NCBI RefSeq assembly: GCF_001659605.2
Contig: NC_035164.2
Span: 23,788,500-23,852,499, forward strand
Source: Manihot esculenta
Lineage: Eukaryota > Streptophyta > Magnoliopsida > Malpighiales > Euphorbiaceae
DNA: 64,000 nt
Direction: 5' to 3'
Position numbers and translations under genes: made by a program. Positions 47,383 to 59,600 of the stretch are shown in pieces; the first letter of the stretch is position 1; the number at the start of each line of letters is the position of its first letter. A model generated the notes under the pieces. The model had not been told where the DNA came from. It saw nothing but the letters and a program-made list of their open reading frames with translations, and searched no databases.

Positions 47383-49590
47383 CTGTACCACTTTGTTATT
47401 TACTGATGTGGGATCTCTATCTTAGCTCAAACAAGCAGCTGGCCTTTACAAAATCAATTGATTTAACAATATTATTTATTGCAGTCATAGGCTTAGCACG
47501 CATTAACTGTATTTAGTTGTTCCCCATAGATTATGAGTCTAGTATAGTTATTGTAATTCAACGATCTATTACGTAAATGGTTAGTTTTTTTCATAGTTTA
47601 CAATAGTTACATGAGAATTGTCACTTTACAATTGCAAATTTTTCTAAGAGATCAAACACATACCTTTAACGACATAAGGAAAAATTATATTTCAATTGAA
47701 ATTCTTTTATATCAAAAATTATATGCAAAGCCTAATATATGAAAGCCTAATATATGCATGTTTTTCACTCTATTGTTAACAAAATATAAACATAATAATC
47801 CTACTTGCTCAAAGTTGGAAATAATAATTTCTATCATATCCAAGCTAGAGAATATTGATGTTCGCTTTAAATAAATATGTCAACCCAAATGACTCTCTAA
47901 AAAAGCTCAAAATAAAGTTGTAGATACTATTTTTTTATTAACTAATCAATTGAGCAAAGTACAAACCAAAGGAAAAAAAAAAAGTAAAAATAGATAAGAT
48001 TCTAGACCCTTCACTAACTTATAGAAGGAATATAACTAAAACTCAACAACTTGATTAGATTTATTAGGAGTTTTATTTCTAAAAAAAAAAAAAAATGATG
48101 GGTCATTCAATACCCTTCTTGTTTCTTAAAAAATTCAGCTAACAATTTTAATTTTTGAAGGGGTTACACATGGGTCATTGATTCATAAATCTATAGGTTT
48201 CCAATGCTCATCACATTACCATTTATGCCATTGATCGATTTAGTAGAATTATTGTTTTCAACACCATGGCTAGAGTCAATAGGAGGCCTTTGATGAAGGA
48301 AGGAGCTAGAACAAATAATCATAGAATTTGTGTTCCTATGAGAAAATAGATTTTCCCTATAGGCAGTGCCAATGATGTTGCACCAGCTCTTCATGTGGAT
48401 TAAGATATGCAAAACAAGTTAGAGCACCAAGTACTTTGATTAACTAATGACAGTTTATGTTATTGTAAGTAATGAATGTTCTTCTACTCATTACTCTTTT
48501 GACGGCATGCTTGGAAAGAAATAAATAAATAAAGAGAAAATTCTTATAACAAATCAAGTTTTGAGGCAAAGTTGTGAAAAATAAAAATAAATAAATAAAT
48601 AAAGTTCTAATGGCCTCACATCATCAAAGGATCGACAAAATGGTATCTTGGTAATTTTGAACCATACAACGAATCATAGAAAAGTAATTGATGTTGGCTT
48701 TTGTAGATATTGCTAAAAGTATGCGTACTTTCATTCCTATTTAGTTGGATTGCAATTGAGCAATAGAAAGTTTCTCCTTGCATCAACTACCCAATCAATA
48801 AAATAACTACAACATTTACTTTAATATTAAAAAATTAAAAGTCACTGTAACGATAAACTAATGTTAATTTGTAAACTCAACAAATCTTCCATTGTATCAT
48901 AATTTTGATTTATTTAAAGAACATGGTGGCTTAGATTGGATCTTCCAATGAAATTCTCACAACCAAAGTCATAGGACAAATTTATTTATTCATATGAGGG
49001 CCACCACTACTATTAAGGCCATATCAACCAATAATTTGTAAGACTCAACATTCACTCAAGAGTAATGAGGATTTTTTTTTCTTTTTGAAAAAAAAAATCT
49101 TGCATCAGTAGTATGAGAATTAATAAATTACAACCTAAATACATATTTATTTTTGACAAAATTTATTATTCATCTTATTGTTTAACTATTATAGATGAGT
49201 TTTAGGAGGAACATATAAATAAATTACATAAGATTTCTACTATGAATTTGATAAAATAAGATAAGAGTTTTCTTCGTGGAGTTGTTGCAGAATGCAAGCC
49301 ATCTATTTCGCTCTCTCTTTTAAATTTATAGTACGAATAGAATAAGAGAAACACAACTTTTATATTATTTTTTCACAGATGGCACCGATGATGTTGTTTG
49401 CATTATATTTTTTTAGATATGAACTTGCAAAACAAGATAGAACCCTGTGTGGATTAGCTTGGTAACCTCTCCGATGCTTAATTCAATACGAGTACAGAAT
49501 AAATAATTGAATTGACTATTGAGACACTAACATAGTTTTGAGCTCCTTATATAGCGAATTAGATAGAATTATTTTTAGCATAGGATGTGA

Positions 49591-49669
49591 AATCCTATAT
49601 AAGATAGGATAAGAAATTCTAAACAAGATAAGAGAAGGAATCCTAGATAAGATAGGATATGAAATTCTA
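49591..49669. repeat. Spaced direct repeat of about 31 bp
   Basis: Two similar units starting at 49,591 and 49,639 share AATCCTANATAAGATAGGAT and a GAAATTCT end. They lie in intergenic DNA and no function is evident. Confidence 0.65.
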
Positions 49670-50590
49670 TCGATAAATGTTTACGATAGATTTATCACTT
49701 AGATTTACGTGCTGTGGCAAATTAACTTAGATTTTTCACTTTTTCTAATGTGATTGAGTGAAGCGTTTACTACGGATTTGATTTTCTTTGTGGTCATTCT
49801 ATCTTAGTGAGGAATTTACTTTTATTATATCTTTTTATGTACTTATTTAAATATAAAAGAACACTCAAACGATATTTGCTGACTCAAGATTACTCTTACA
49901 AGATTTGGCTGAAATCTTGGAGTAGACTATTTTTCCCTCATAAGGTAAAATGTGTCTTCTAATAATCTTAATTTATTAATATTCTGGATGAGTTGAGCTT
50001 CTCATTTGTGAAATTAAATACTTATTGCAAGTTGATTGAGTTTTTCTGAATGGAAATTGAGCAAGATAAAATGGTCATTTTCTTGGATGAAATTATGTTG
50101 TGATTATTATGGGGTTTGGAAGACTTATAGGACCAAAATAGTTATTATTGCATTCTTTTTGTTTCAGAAGTTTAAAGATGTTTTTGTAAGTCTCACCATT
50201 TATTAATAATGATACCATTTGAGCTACCACATAAGATTAGATATGCTTGCGCTAAATTGATATTAGAAATTAGTTTTGAATTAAAATTGTAACAAATTCT
50301 TAAATTAATCATGATTTGGTCATCTTACACCTCATACAGAAACCTAAATAGAGTGAAATAAACAATGTTCCGTAAAAATATAGGTCAAAAAATAAAAAAT
50401 AAAAATAAATAAACAAATAACCTCTTTTAATATTATGTTTATAGAAAAATATCATCTATTTTAATCTGTATATTTCTGTCATAATGAGTACATATAATAT
50501 ATAAAACATCTAATTTTATCAAGTTGTTTGTTAGTTTAAAATTTTGTGTTTCTTAATCACTTGTTAGTTAGTTTATTATCATAACATGTC

Positions 50591-50597
50591 TATAAAA
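50591..50597 (+). promoter_or_regulatory. TATA box of GDSL copy B
   Basis: TATAAAA lies 81 bases before the chosen ATG, so transcription would start around 50,620-50,630. No other element can be assigned with confidence. Confidence 0.55.
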
Positions 50598-50677
50598 CAT
50601 TAGTCTCCTTAAGATCTAATATAGAGGAAAAAGTGCCAAAATACAATATTGTAATTCAAGCACTGAGTTCCTCTAAA

Positions 50678-53464
50678 ATGGGCTTTTTATTTGCATTGTT
50701 TATCAACTCTATTTTCATCTTTATTCAATCTTATTCGTGTGATGCTAAGGATCTCAAGGCATGCAAATTTGATGCAATATATCAATTAGGAGACTCAATA
50801 TCAGATACGGGTAATTCTATTGTAGAAATGCCTCAACTTTATCATGCAAGATTTCCTTATGGTCAAACAATTCACAAAGCAACTGGTAGATCCTCAGATG
50901 GATATCTAATAATTGATTATATTGGTAAGTAATAGTTTTACATTAATTTGGTAGATTTTTATTAGAAAATTGATTTATATGGTTTTCATTTGATTTGTTG
51001 ATTAGTGTAATTAACTAAATCAAAAAGCTGTTTTGATTGTTATTAATATTTATCTTTTTTTTTCCTCCAAATCTTTACAATCTTGTACAAATTGTTTACC
51101 TTTTCAATCATATTTAATTGAAATTTAGTAGCCAAATTGCATTAAATGGAAATACTGAATGATAAATAAGTTTCTAAATGATATATTCATCCTATTGAAG
51201 ATATTCAATATTTTGGCTTATATAGTTTCTATCCTTTCCACCATAGATATTTATTTATGCTTTGTAATTTTAGTTTATCTTAGTTAATATTCCTTGGGTT
51301 GATTTAGTGGGTTTAACTTTAATATTGATGTTTATACCAAGAAAAAAAAATAAAAATAAAAATAATATTATATTAATTTAAAATCCATACATAAATTTTG
51401 TATCATGGTTCAATATTATATATTTAAATTCATTATTTTTCTGCATGATAATTTTCATGTATATATTGCTGACTTGTTTCTATTAAAAAAATATTAAAAT
51501 TTCAAATGTGATTACTTTTTTCAAAAAAAATTACAGCTCAATCGGCTGGTCTTCCACTACTAGAGCCATACGAGAATCCAAATTCAACTTTCAGCCACGG
51601 AGTAGATTTTGCCGTTGCTGGAGCCACTGCATCGTCCATTAAAACCATAATAAACTGGCATATCCCACTTCCATACACTAATAGTTCTCTCTATGTACAA
51701 AATAAATGGTTAAAGAAACATTTGTCTGCAATTTGCAATGACAAAAAAGGTGGTCATCTTTCTCCTTATGTTAATTAATACTTTATTAATAATACTATAA
51801 ATTAATCAATCACTTTTATTTCTTTGTCTAATAGAATGTAAGAGAAAACTTAAACATGCTCTTTACATGATTGGGACAATTGGATGCAATGATTATATCA
51901 TTGCATTTCAATATGGAAAAAGTATTGAAGAGGTAAAGGTCATGGTGCCAAGAGTTATACAGTCCATTAAGACGGCTATTCGAGTAAGTTCACCTTTAGC
52001 TTTCTTGCAATGAGAGTAACTTTAGATTTTTTTATATATATATACATGAATTAAAAATGCAATATAATCATAATTACATTGTATATTTGATTATTTTATT
52101 TGGTAGCACAAAAAAATTAACATAATGAGATGGAATGATAATTATATATAATGTAAACCGATTATATTTTATAACGAATTATATACAAAAATAGATATAG
52201 TTATGATTACTTGTTTGGTTTATTTTATTTATTGGCAATAACTACCAACAACACTTATTCTATTATGGATATTGCCACGAAGTCACCACCACCACTATCA
52301 CAGTTGCCACTTACCACTATAGCTAATATCTTTGCTATTGACTGCCATCACTAATCAACTGTATCCATGACTAGCACCTTGTCACCATCTTCATAGCTAC
52401 TAGTATCATCACAATTCAAATACGCTACACCATCACCACCTAACAATGACCTATGCTCAAGCATTGCAATAGGTTGTAATCGCTGCCATCATGACAACTA
52501 CCACTGCCACTATTTGGTTATGTCTACAACTACCACTGTCATCTTTTGGTCATTACTAATACTATTACCACAACAACCATCGTCGTTGTCACCATTATTG
52601 CTACTACTGCTTCCATAACTTAGTCGTTGTTACTACTATCACCATTATCATTGCAGCCACTATTAATCATCTAGTAATCAAAAGTAATTATTACTACTAT
52701 AAAATAAACTAAATATGAAATAAAATTAAGATCATCTAGTAATCATAACTAATTATTAGTTTGTCCATTATATAGTATGATTGATTATATTGCATTGCAT
52801 TACATTATATGATATATAGCCTTAATTATTTTAATTCAACTAGGTCTAATTAATTCTATTTCTTTAATTGATTGTAGAAAGTTATTGATTATGGTGCTTA
52901 TCAAGTGGTTGTACCTGGAGCATTTCAATTGGGTTGTGCACCAAGCTTCCTTACGGCATTTTCTTCAAACAAGTCTTCTTATGATTCACATGGTTGTTTA
53001 AAAGACTACAATGATTTCTTTATGTATCACAACAATCATCTACAAGTTGCATTGCAAAAAATAAGAAAGAAGAATCCTCACATACACATTATATATGGAG
53101 ATCTTTACGGTGCTCTCGAGTGGATTTTGGATAATTTTTCCAATCTTGGTTAATGACTTTAAAACCTCTTAAATCTTCTAAATTATAACATATAGAGGTT
53201 ATTTATGCAAAATATTTTAATAACTTTTTTTTTTTACATTGTGCAGGATTCAAATCACTTAAAAAAGGTTGTTGTGGGATTGGTGGAAGATTTAATTATA
53301 ATCCCTCAATTAAAAAAATGTGCGGAGCTCATGGAGTACCTATTTGTTCAAACCCTAAAGAATATGTGTTTTGGGATGGATCACATTTTACACATCAAGC
53401 GAACAAATACATGTCAAAATGGCTCATTAAAGACATCTTACCCCAGCTTCATTGTAACATATGA
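50678..53464 (+). CDS. GDSL (SGNH) esterase/lipase, acetylajmalan-esterase-like, five exons, copy B
   Basis: This is probably a secreted or vacuolar serine ester hydrolase; the substrate cannot be told from sequence. Exons: 50,678-50,924, 51,537-51,749, 51,835-51,983, 52,878-53,148, 53,247-53,464. All introns are GT-AG and all phases fit, giving 365 residues, normal for this plant family. Residues 1-21 form a hydrophobic signal peptide. Block I is GDSISDTGN with nucleophile Ser40 (GDSI, not GDSL). Gly111 lies in FAVAGATA, Asn172 in GCNDY (usually GGND), and Asp337 and His340 in WDGSH, so the catalytic set is complete. I chose the ATG at 50,678 because it starts the signal peptide; the open frame extends upstream only through non-ATG codons. 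Intron 3 (894 bp) is rich in CAC/ATC repeats. It is the only apparently intact host gene here. Confidence 0.9.
52290..52680. repeat. CAC/ATC-rich simple-sequence tract in GDSL copy B intron 3
   Basis: Degenerate trinucleotide-like DNA (CACCAC, CATCAC, ACTACT words) aligns with 34,520-34,985 of copy A. It explains the Tyr/Leu/Thr-rich spurious frames on the plus strand. Confidence 0.7.
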
Positions 53465-53875
53465 TAAGATCTTACAAAGCAAATATGAATGTACAAAAGA
53501 AATTTCTTTTAAATTGCATAATTTATTATTCCTAGATGGCTATTTTAAAAATGTTTTATTTGTTTGAAAGCTTTATATGATGAAATTAATCAATAGGTAA
53601 TGCATTATCAAAGGCTTAGTTATAAAAATAATCAATTTTTTTTTAGTTACAAAAATAATCAATTTTTTTTTTCATTTTCATGATCTAATCTAAGCATTTA
53701 ACTTGGTATATTGGTAGATTTATTAAACTTGTCTAAAATATTATCTAATTTTTGTAAACTAAATTTTGAAATCTAAATTTAACACAATTAAAATGTCTAC
53801 CATAGTTTTATTTTAGATAAAATTTTCACACATTTTGAAAAATTGGTCAGTTGTATGAATATTTAAATAGTTTGC

Positions 53876-54532
53876 ACTATAAGAAAAATTTTTATTAATG
53901 AGAGAACATTTTTTAAATATTAAAAATTATTAATTGAAAATCATTAACAACTATTTTATTTTGTCGTTATGTCATCGTTAGAGGTTCTCTCATTAAGAAT
54001 TTTTAATAAGGATATTGTACAGTAGTCATTAATAGTAATTATGACGATACTGTAATTAGTTACTAAAATTATACCAATAACTATAAATTTTTCTTTTGTA
54101 ATGATAATTAATAAGGGTGTTATAAATTAAATTTAAACAAATCATTATTTTTCAATATAATAACTTTAAAATAATGATAATAATTGAAAATAATAATATT
54201 GATAATAACTGAGTACACAATATTTCTAATAAAAATGAAAAGTTTAATATGTACTCAATGCAAGTTTATATATTCTACAAGCCATGTTGTTAATATTATA
54301 GTGGTTTTAAGTGATATCTCATTCACTCTCCATTTGACGTGGGATTTGAAAAAAAAAGATATACTTGCACTTTAATGATCAAGACCCTCATTTTTAATTA
54401 GAGTATTTCAAAGTGGTCATAAAAATTTAGCATAATAACAACTAATTACATTATTGATCGTTATATATATATATATATATCATTAATGAGTTAAAGTTAA
54501 ATTGGTCATTAAAAACTATAATTCTTGTAACG
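53876..54532. mobile_element. CACTA-like MITE (657 bp) downstream of GDSL copy B
   Basis: This is the counterpart of 36,362-37,030 in copy A, in the same position and with the same left terminus CACTATAAGAAAAATT. Its right end is decayed (CTTGTAACG instead of CTTGTAGTG). An (AT)n tract lies at 54,461-54,480. It is non-coding. Confidence 0.58.
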
Positions 54533-54822
54533 TGGATTACATTACCAAAATATTAAAATTTAGATTATTTTATTGATTAAGCTATTATTAAATTTAATAA
54601 ATATTTCGATTTAAAATTTTGAAGCTCTATATGTTTTTACTTGATTATAATAAATCAAGTGTTGAGAACTTTAATTGATTATTATGTTGGTAATTTTATT
54701 TTGATACAAGACATTGAAAATGATGTAAGTTAGGGCTAAAACCATTTCAAGGAATTGGATTAGTATAGTTGTAATAACATTTTTTCACTAATAAGTGTTT
54801 TAGAAAACCTGGTATGGTTATC

Positions 54823-56617
54823 TGATAGAGTATAAATTAATCCATTTTATATTAATATTATTGATAAATATTTATATGATTTCTGCTTAATTTATTGCTT
54901 TTAATATTATTTTGCAGAAAATGGTATAAAAGGACAATTTGAAAAAAAAACCCCCTAAAACTGCCTTATTTGAAGCAAAAGGAAAATATTTTGTGGCTTA
55001 AATATTCAAGCTTGGACAGCCCATGCAAGCTCACCTTGAAAATGGACCAATTCGAATGGGCCCACGTTCCTTCACATGGACGAGGACCCGCCTGCGCGCA
55101 AGGCCCGCCAAAGTGCAATGCTTCAATCTTCACATAGCCATCTCCAACTGCACATGGCCAGCAAATCCTCACGTGGGCCCGCGCCATTTCACGCCTTCCA
55201 CACAGCCCTTTCACGCCATGGATCAGCGCAACGGGCCCCGCCACTTCAACATGCCAGCACTTCACCAGCACGTGGACTCCACATTATGGACCAGCACTCA
55301 CGGCCAAGCTCACCTTACAATTCTCCTGCACTTGAAACATATGGGCCCCGCCTGCACGAATTCTCGCAAAACACAACTGCATGGGCCACACTTCAAATTG
55401 GACCGCCGCTTCAACGCCTTCTCCACATCTCCGCATGGGCCCCGCCAAGCTCCCTTCACGCGGATCAAGCCCGCACTGTCCACCTTGCACTCATGGCCCC
55501 GTCTTCAGCAACTCACGCACCAGGGACGCCCGCACATGGACAGGTCAGCAATTCAAGACCTAAAATCAGCCTCCCTTGTCCTATTTAAAGGACCTTAAGG
55601 GACCAGAGAAGAGATTCCAGAATTCCAAATTCTCACTCGGCAGTGCTCGGCGCAAAAGGCAGAATCTCCATCGGTTTTTTTACTTTTCTTTTCCTTTTAA
55701 TTTTCTGTTTTTAATTCAGCCAATGAGTGGCTGATTTCTTCAATTCTAGTTGAGGATTGGTTGAAACTAAGGTTGTTTAATGGGTTGTGAGATCTGAACA
55801 TAAATTATTGTCTTCGATTTTTTTTCAATATTTATGCAATTGATGCTTTAATTACATGATTACTTTGTTGTTTTGATCAAATTGGCCACTTAATTTTAAT
55901 TGCAAAGTTAATTGATTGTTAGTTGGGATTATTTTTAGTCCGTAATTGCTGGAAATATTCTGACCTTAGAACACGTGGGATAAAACCCAAAAAAATTACA
56001 TGATCTAGCGTTATCTTCATACGTTTGGGTAGCTAGGATTGGATCTCTCTATTTCTTTATGCAATTGACACTTGTTTTGATGCCTATGGTCCAAGGACGT
56101 TCCTTGGCAATTTGTTAATTAGTAATTAATTAGAGAACGTTCCCTAATTAATTTAATCATAAGGAGAGACATGGTGGTGAGAAGCGTCTTCTATCCCCAT
56201 AACTAATCTATTGAACCAATCAAGATAATCTAAGTTTCAATGATCAACCCAAACAACCAAAGTGGATCCATATCTTCAACTAGGCTTCTCTCATATTGAT
56301 TTCCTCTTTTATTTTAATTATTTGCTTTTTATTATTACTCTCATTATTAGTTACTACAATCAATCTCAAACCCCCCATTTTACTTTTATTGCAATTTATT
56401 TTTATTCTGCTTCCAGTTTATCTCATTTGATCACACTTTCAGTCTTTTATCTCATCTTTAATTTATTATTGTTTCATTTCATTTTATTGGTCTTGTTGAG
56501 AAAAATAAATAGGTAATCAATTCTCTGTGGATTCGATTCTTTCACCACTATCTGCAGTTGTAAAATTGTTGATAACCAGGAAGGTTATTTTTGACCGGCT
56601 TCGACAACCGCGAGTCA
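54823..56617 (+). repeat. 5' LTR of the Athila-like element (1,795 bp)
   Basis: It runs from TGATAGAGTATAAATT to CCGCGAGTCA. It contains a GC-rich segment (about 55,030-55,600) in an otherwise AT-rich LTR, TATTTAAAGG near 55,583 as TATA candidate, the CCAATGAGTGGCTGATTTC segment and the end blocks shared with the other Athila-like LTRs. The inverted LTR at 61,921-63,721 matches it except in the GC-rich part. Confidence 0.88.
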
Positions 56618-56622
56618 AAAAT

Positions 56623-56639
56623 TGACGCCATTGCCGGGG
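56623..56639 (+). promoter_or_regulatory. Degenerate tRNA-Asp-type primer binding site
   Basis: TGACGCCATTGCCGGGG lies 5 bases after the LTR and differs at two positions from the site at 12,704-12,720. It would pair less well with tRNA-Asp, so this copy may be primer-compromised. Confidence 0.7.
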
Positions 56640-56668
56640 AATTGATTTCACTTGTTTGTTTGTTTTTC

Positions 56669-59600
56669 ATGACCAGATCTGAACACAGGGACACACTGCC
56701 CTTTGATCCAGAAATTGAACGCACTCTCAGAAGACTTAGAAAGCAAGCCGCAGAAGCTTCATCTGAAGCAACCGAATTTTACCAACAAGCTGCACCAATG
56801 GCTGAACCTATTCCACAAGATGCTGCCCCAAATGGACTAGCTATCTAGAACCAAATAGTTCAAGAAAATCCAGCAGTTAGGCCCCAAGAACAAAGAGAAA
56901 GAACTATGGGATATTTGGCAACCCTTGTAGGTGACTATGCACCACTTTGCATCACCTACCCACCTCTGACAGTTCCCTTTGAACTGAAGACAGGTTTGAT
57001 ACACATTCTCCCTAAGTTTAGAGGTAGAGAAAATGAAAATCCACACAAGCACTTAAAAGCATTCAATATGATCTGTTCATCTATGAAACCTCAAGGTATC
57101 TCTGAAGACCAAATTAAGTTAAGAGCCTTCCCCTTTTCATTAGAAGACTTTGCTAAAGATTGGTTATTTTACTTGCCACCTGGATCTATTACTTCTTGGG
57201 ATGATATGGTCAAAGCCTTTTTGAATAAATACTTCCCAACCCATAAATCAATTGGCATAATAAGAGAAATTACATGCATAAAGCAAAAACCATCTGAGGA
57301 CCTATATGATTATTGGGAAAGGTTTGAAAGACTTTGCACAGAATGCCCTCAACATGACATGTCAGACAAGGCCCTTATACAATTCTTCTATGGAGGATTA
57401 TCTCCCTCAGAAAGAAAATTCATTTATGTAACCTGTGGAGGCTCCATTGAAGACAAAACACCTAGACAAATGAGAGAATTAATCTCCACTCTTGCAGCCT
57501 CATCTAGGCAATATGGAGAAAAGAGGCAACTACAAAGGGCCAATGAGGTAAATTTTCCTTCTATGTCTGAACTAACATCTGTTATAAAAAATGTTGTGGT
57601 CGATGTGGTACAACAGATTCAAGCACCCCAGCCACCTAGGCCATGTGGGATTTGTTTATGTGTGGGACACCCAACTGATCAATGTCCCACACTCCAAGAA
57701 GACCATCAGCAAGCCAACGCCATTGGGAGGTACAACAACCAGCCTAGATATGATCCATACTCCAACACCTATAATCCAGGTTGGAGAGACCATCCCAATT
57801 TCAGCTATGGAAAGGGCAACACTGATCAGAATCACCAAGGTTACCAAAGAAGCCAAGTCCAACCAGCACCTCCAGTGGACAATAACACTATGAATGAAGT
57901 AGTGAAGACCTTGCAAATGATACAACAACAGATAGGACAAATGGCCACCTCCATAAACAGATTGGAAACTCAAGGAAAGTTGCCATCCCAAACTGAGGCA
58001 AATCCCAAACAAAATGTAAGCGCCATTACTTTGAGAAGTGGGAAAGAGCTTCAAGATGCAAAATTTGAGGAGGAAAAGCAAGTTGAACCAAAGCGTACAT
58101 CATCTGAGACACCCTCTGCACAACATCCAAGGCGATCTGAAGCCTCTTCATCGCAATCCGCAGCTCCTCCTGCGCAAAAGACTGACCCAAAGGTAAGCTT
58201 TCACATTCCACCTCCTTTTCCCAAGAGATTTGAAAGAACACAAAAAGAAAAGGAAGAAAAGGAGATCCTTGACACTTTCAGAAAAGTACAAATCAATATA
58301 CTTCTACTAGATGCTGTTAAGCAGATTCCCAGGTACGCTAAATTTCTGAAGGAACTTTGCACTAATAGGAGAAAGCTTGCAGAGAGAGAAAAAGTAAGTG
58401 TAGGTGAGGTTGTGACTGCTGTTATTAAAAGAGAACTCCCTACTAAGTGCAAAGACAAAGGTATGTTTGCTATCTCTTGCAAGATAGGGAATGTTGGTAT
58501 AAGGAAAGCCATGTGTGATCTTGGTGCATCCATAAATGTCATGCCTCTCTCCATCTATAAATCTCTCAATGCATGTGCACTCAAAGAAACAAGAGTTGTG
58601 ATTCAACTAGCTGATAGATCTGTGGTATATCCCATAGGTGTGCTAGAAGATGTGTTAGTTCAAGTAAATGAGCTTGTCTTTCCTGCTGATTTTTATGTGA
58701 TTGATACTAAGGAAGATAATTGCAATGCTAGTTCTGATATACTTCTTGGACGTCCTTTCTTGAGTGCTGCTAGGACTAAGATTGATGTGCATGATGGGAC
58801 TCTCACTATGGAATTTGAAGGGGAAGTAATTAAATTCAATGTCTATGATGCTATGAAATATCCACATGATATGTCCCCTGTTTATGGTCTTGATATTATT
58901 GACTGCTTGAGCCAGGAAATTTTTAATGAGAATCAAGATGATATTCTTAACAGTGATTTCTACAGAGATACTGATCAGGTACAGATTGAGAGCCAGACAG
59001 AGCCAAAACTGAAAGAAACTGTCTGTAGCATCCATCAAATAGTTTACAGTCAAGCACAGAACGAGGGAAACTCCCTCCAGAAGGATGCGCAGAAGAGCCT
59101 TGCGCCATCTGAAACACCTTCATGCGCAACTCTTCAGATCCCAACGCAAAGCTCACCCGCGAATCCTCGTCTGCAGTCCAGTTTTGCGCACAAGGAGTCC
59201 CCTAAGGCCAGTCCTGCGCAAGGTAAACAATCTGAAACCCTTTCTGACAAGAGTCCAACACAAGCAAGCTCTTCTAGTCCTCATTTGCAACACCCTCCTA
59301 AATCTAAAGAATGTAAGGATGATCTCCTTGAACGAATCTTCCTTGCCCAATCTGATGAACCATGGTACGCAGACATGGTGAACTACTTGGCTACAGGTAA
59401 CTTGCCTTCTGACATGCCAAAGCACACCAAAAACAAAATAAAGAAAGATGCCAAATACTATGTTTGGGATGAACCATATTTGTGGAAACATTGTGCTGAC
59501 CAAATGATAAGGAGATGTATCCCAGACCAAGAAATAGCTTCTGTTCTTACTTTTTGCCATTCATATAGTTGTGGTGGACACTTTGGTCCGAGAAAGACTG

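Larger units (their letters stand above)
46811..50590. other. AT-rich intergenic DNA upstream of GDSL copy B
   Basis: About 3.8 kb with no supported gene. It contains an (AT)n microsatellite (47,329-47,381), a spaced direct repeat (49,591-49,669) and several A or T runs. A 73-codon antisense frame at 48,191-48,412 has no recognisable domain. Confidence 0.6.

Noticed and set aside
48191..48412. Antisense 73-codon open frame
   Set aside because: No domain, no homologue recognised, AT-rich surroundings and no convincing exon partners.
50633..50677. Upstream extension of GDSL copy B beginning with GTG
   Set aside because: A plant gene would use ATG. The ATG at 50,678 opens directly into a good signal peptide.
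55023..55598. Long His/Pro/Arg-rich frames in the GC-rich LTR block, also 62,998-63,441
   Set aside because: They exist in several frames on both strands of a low-complexity GC-rich segment and are not conserved between the two LTRs.
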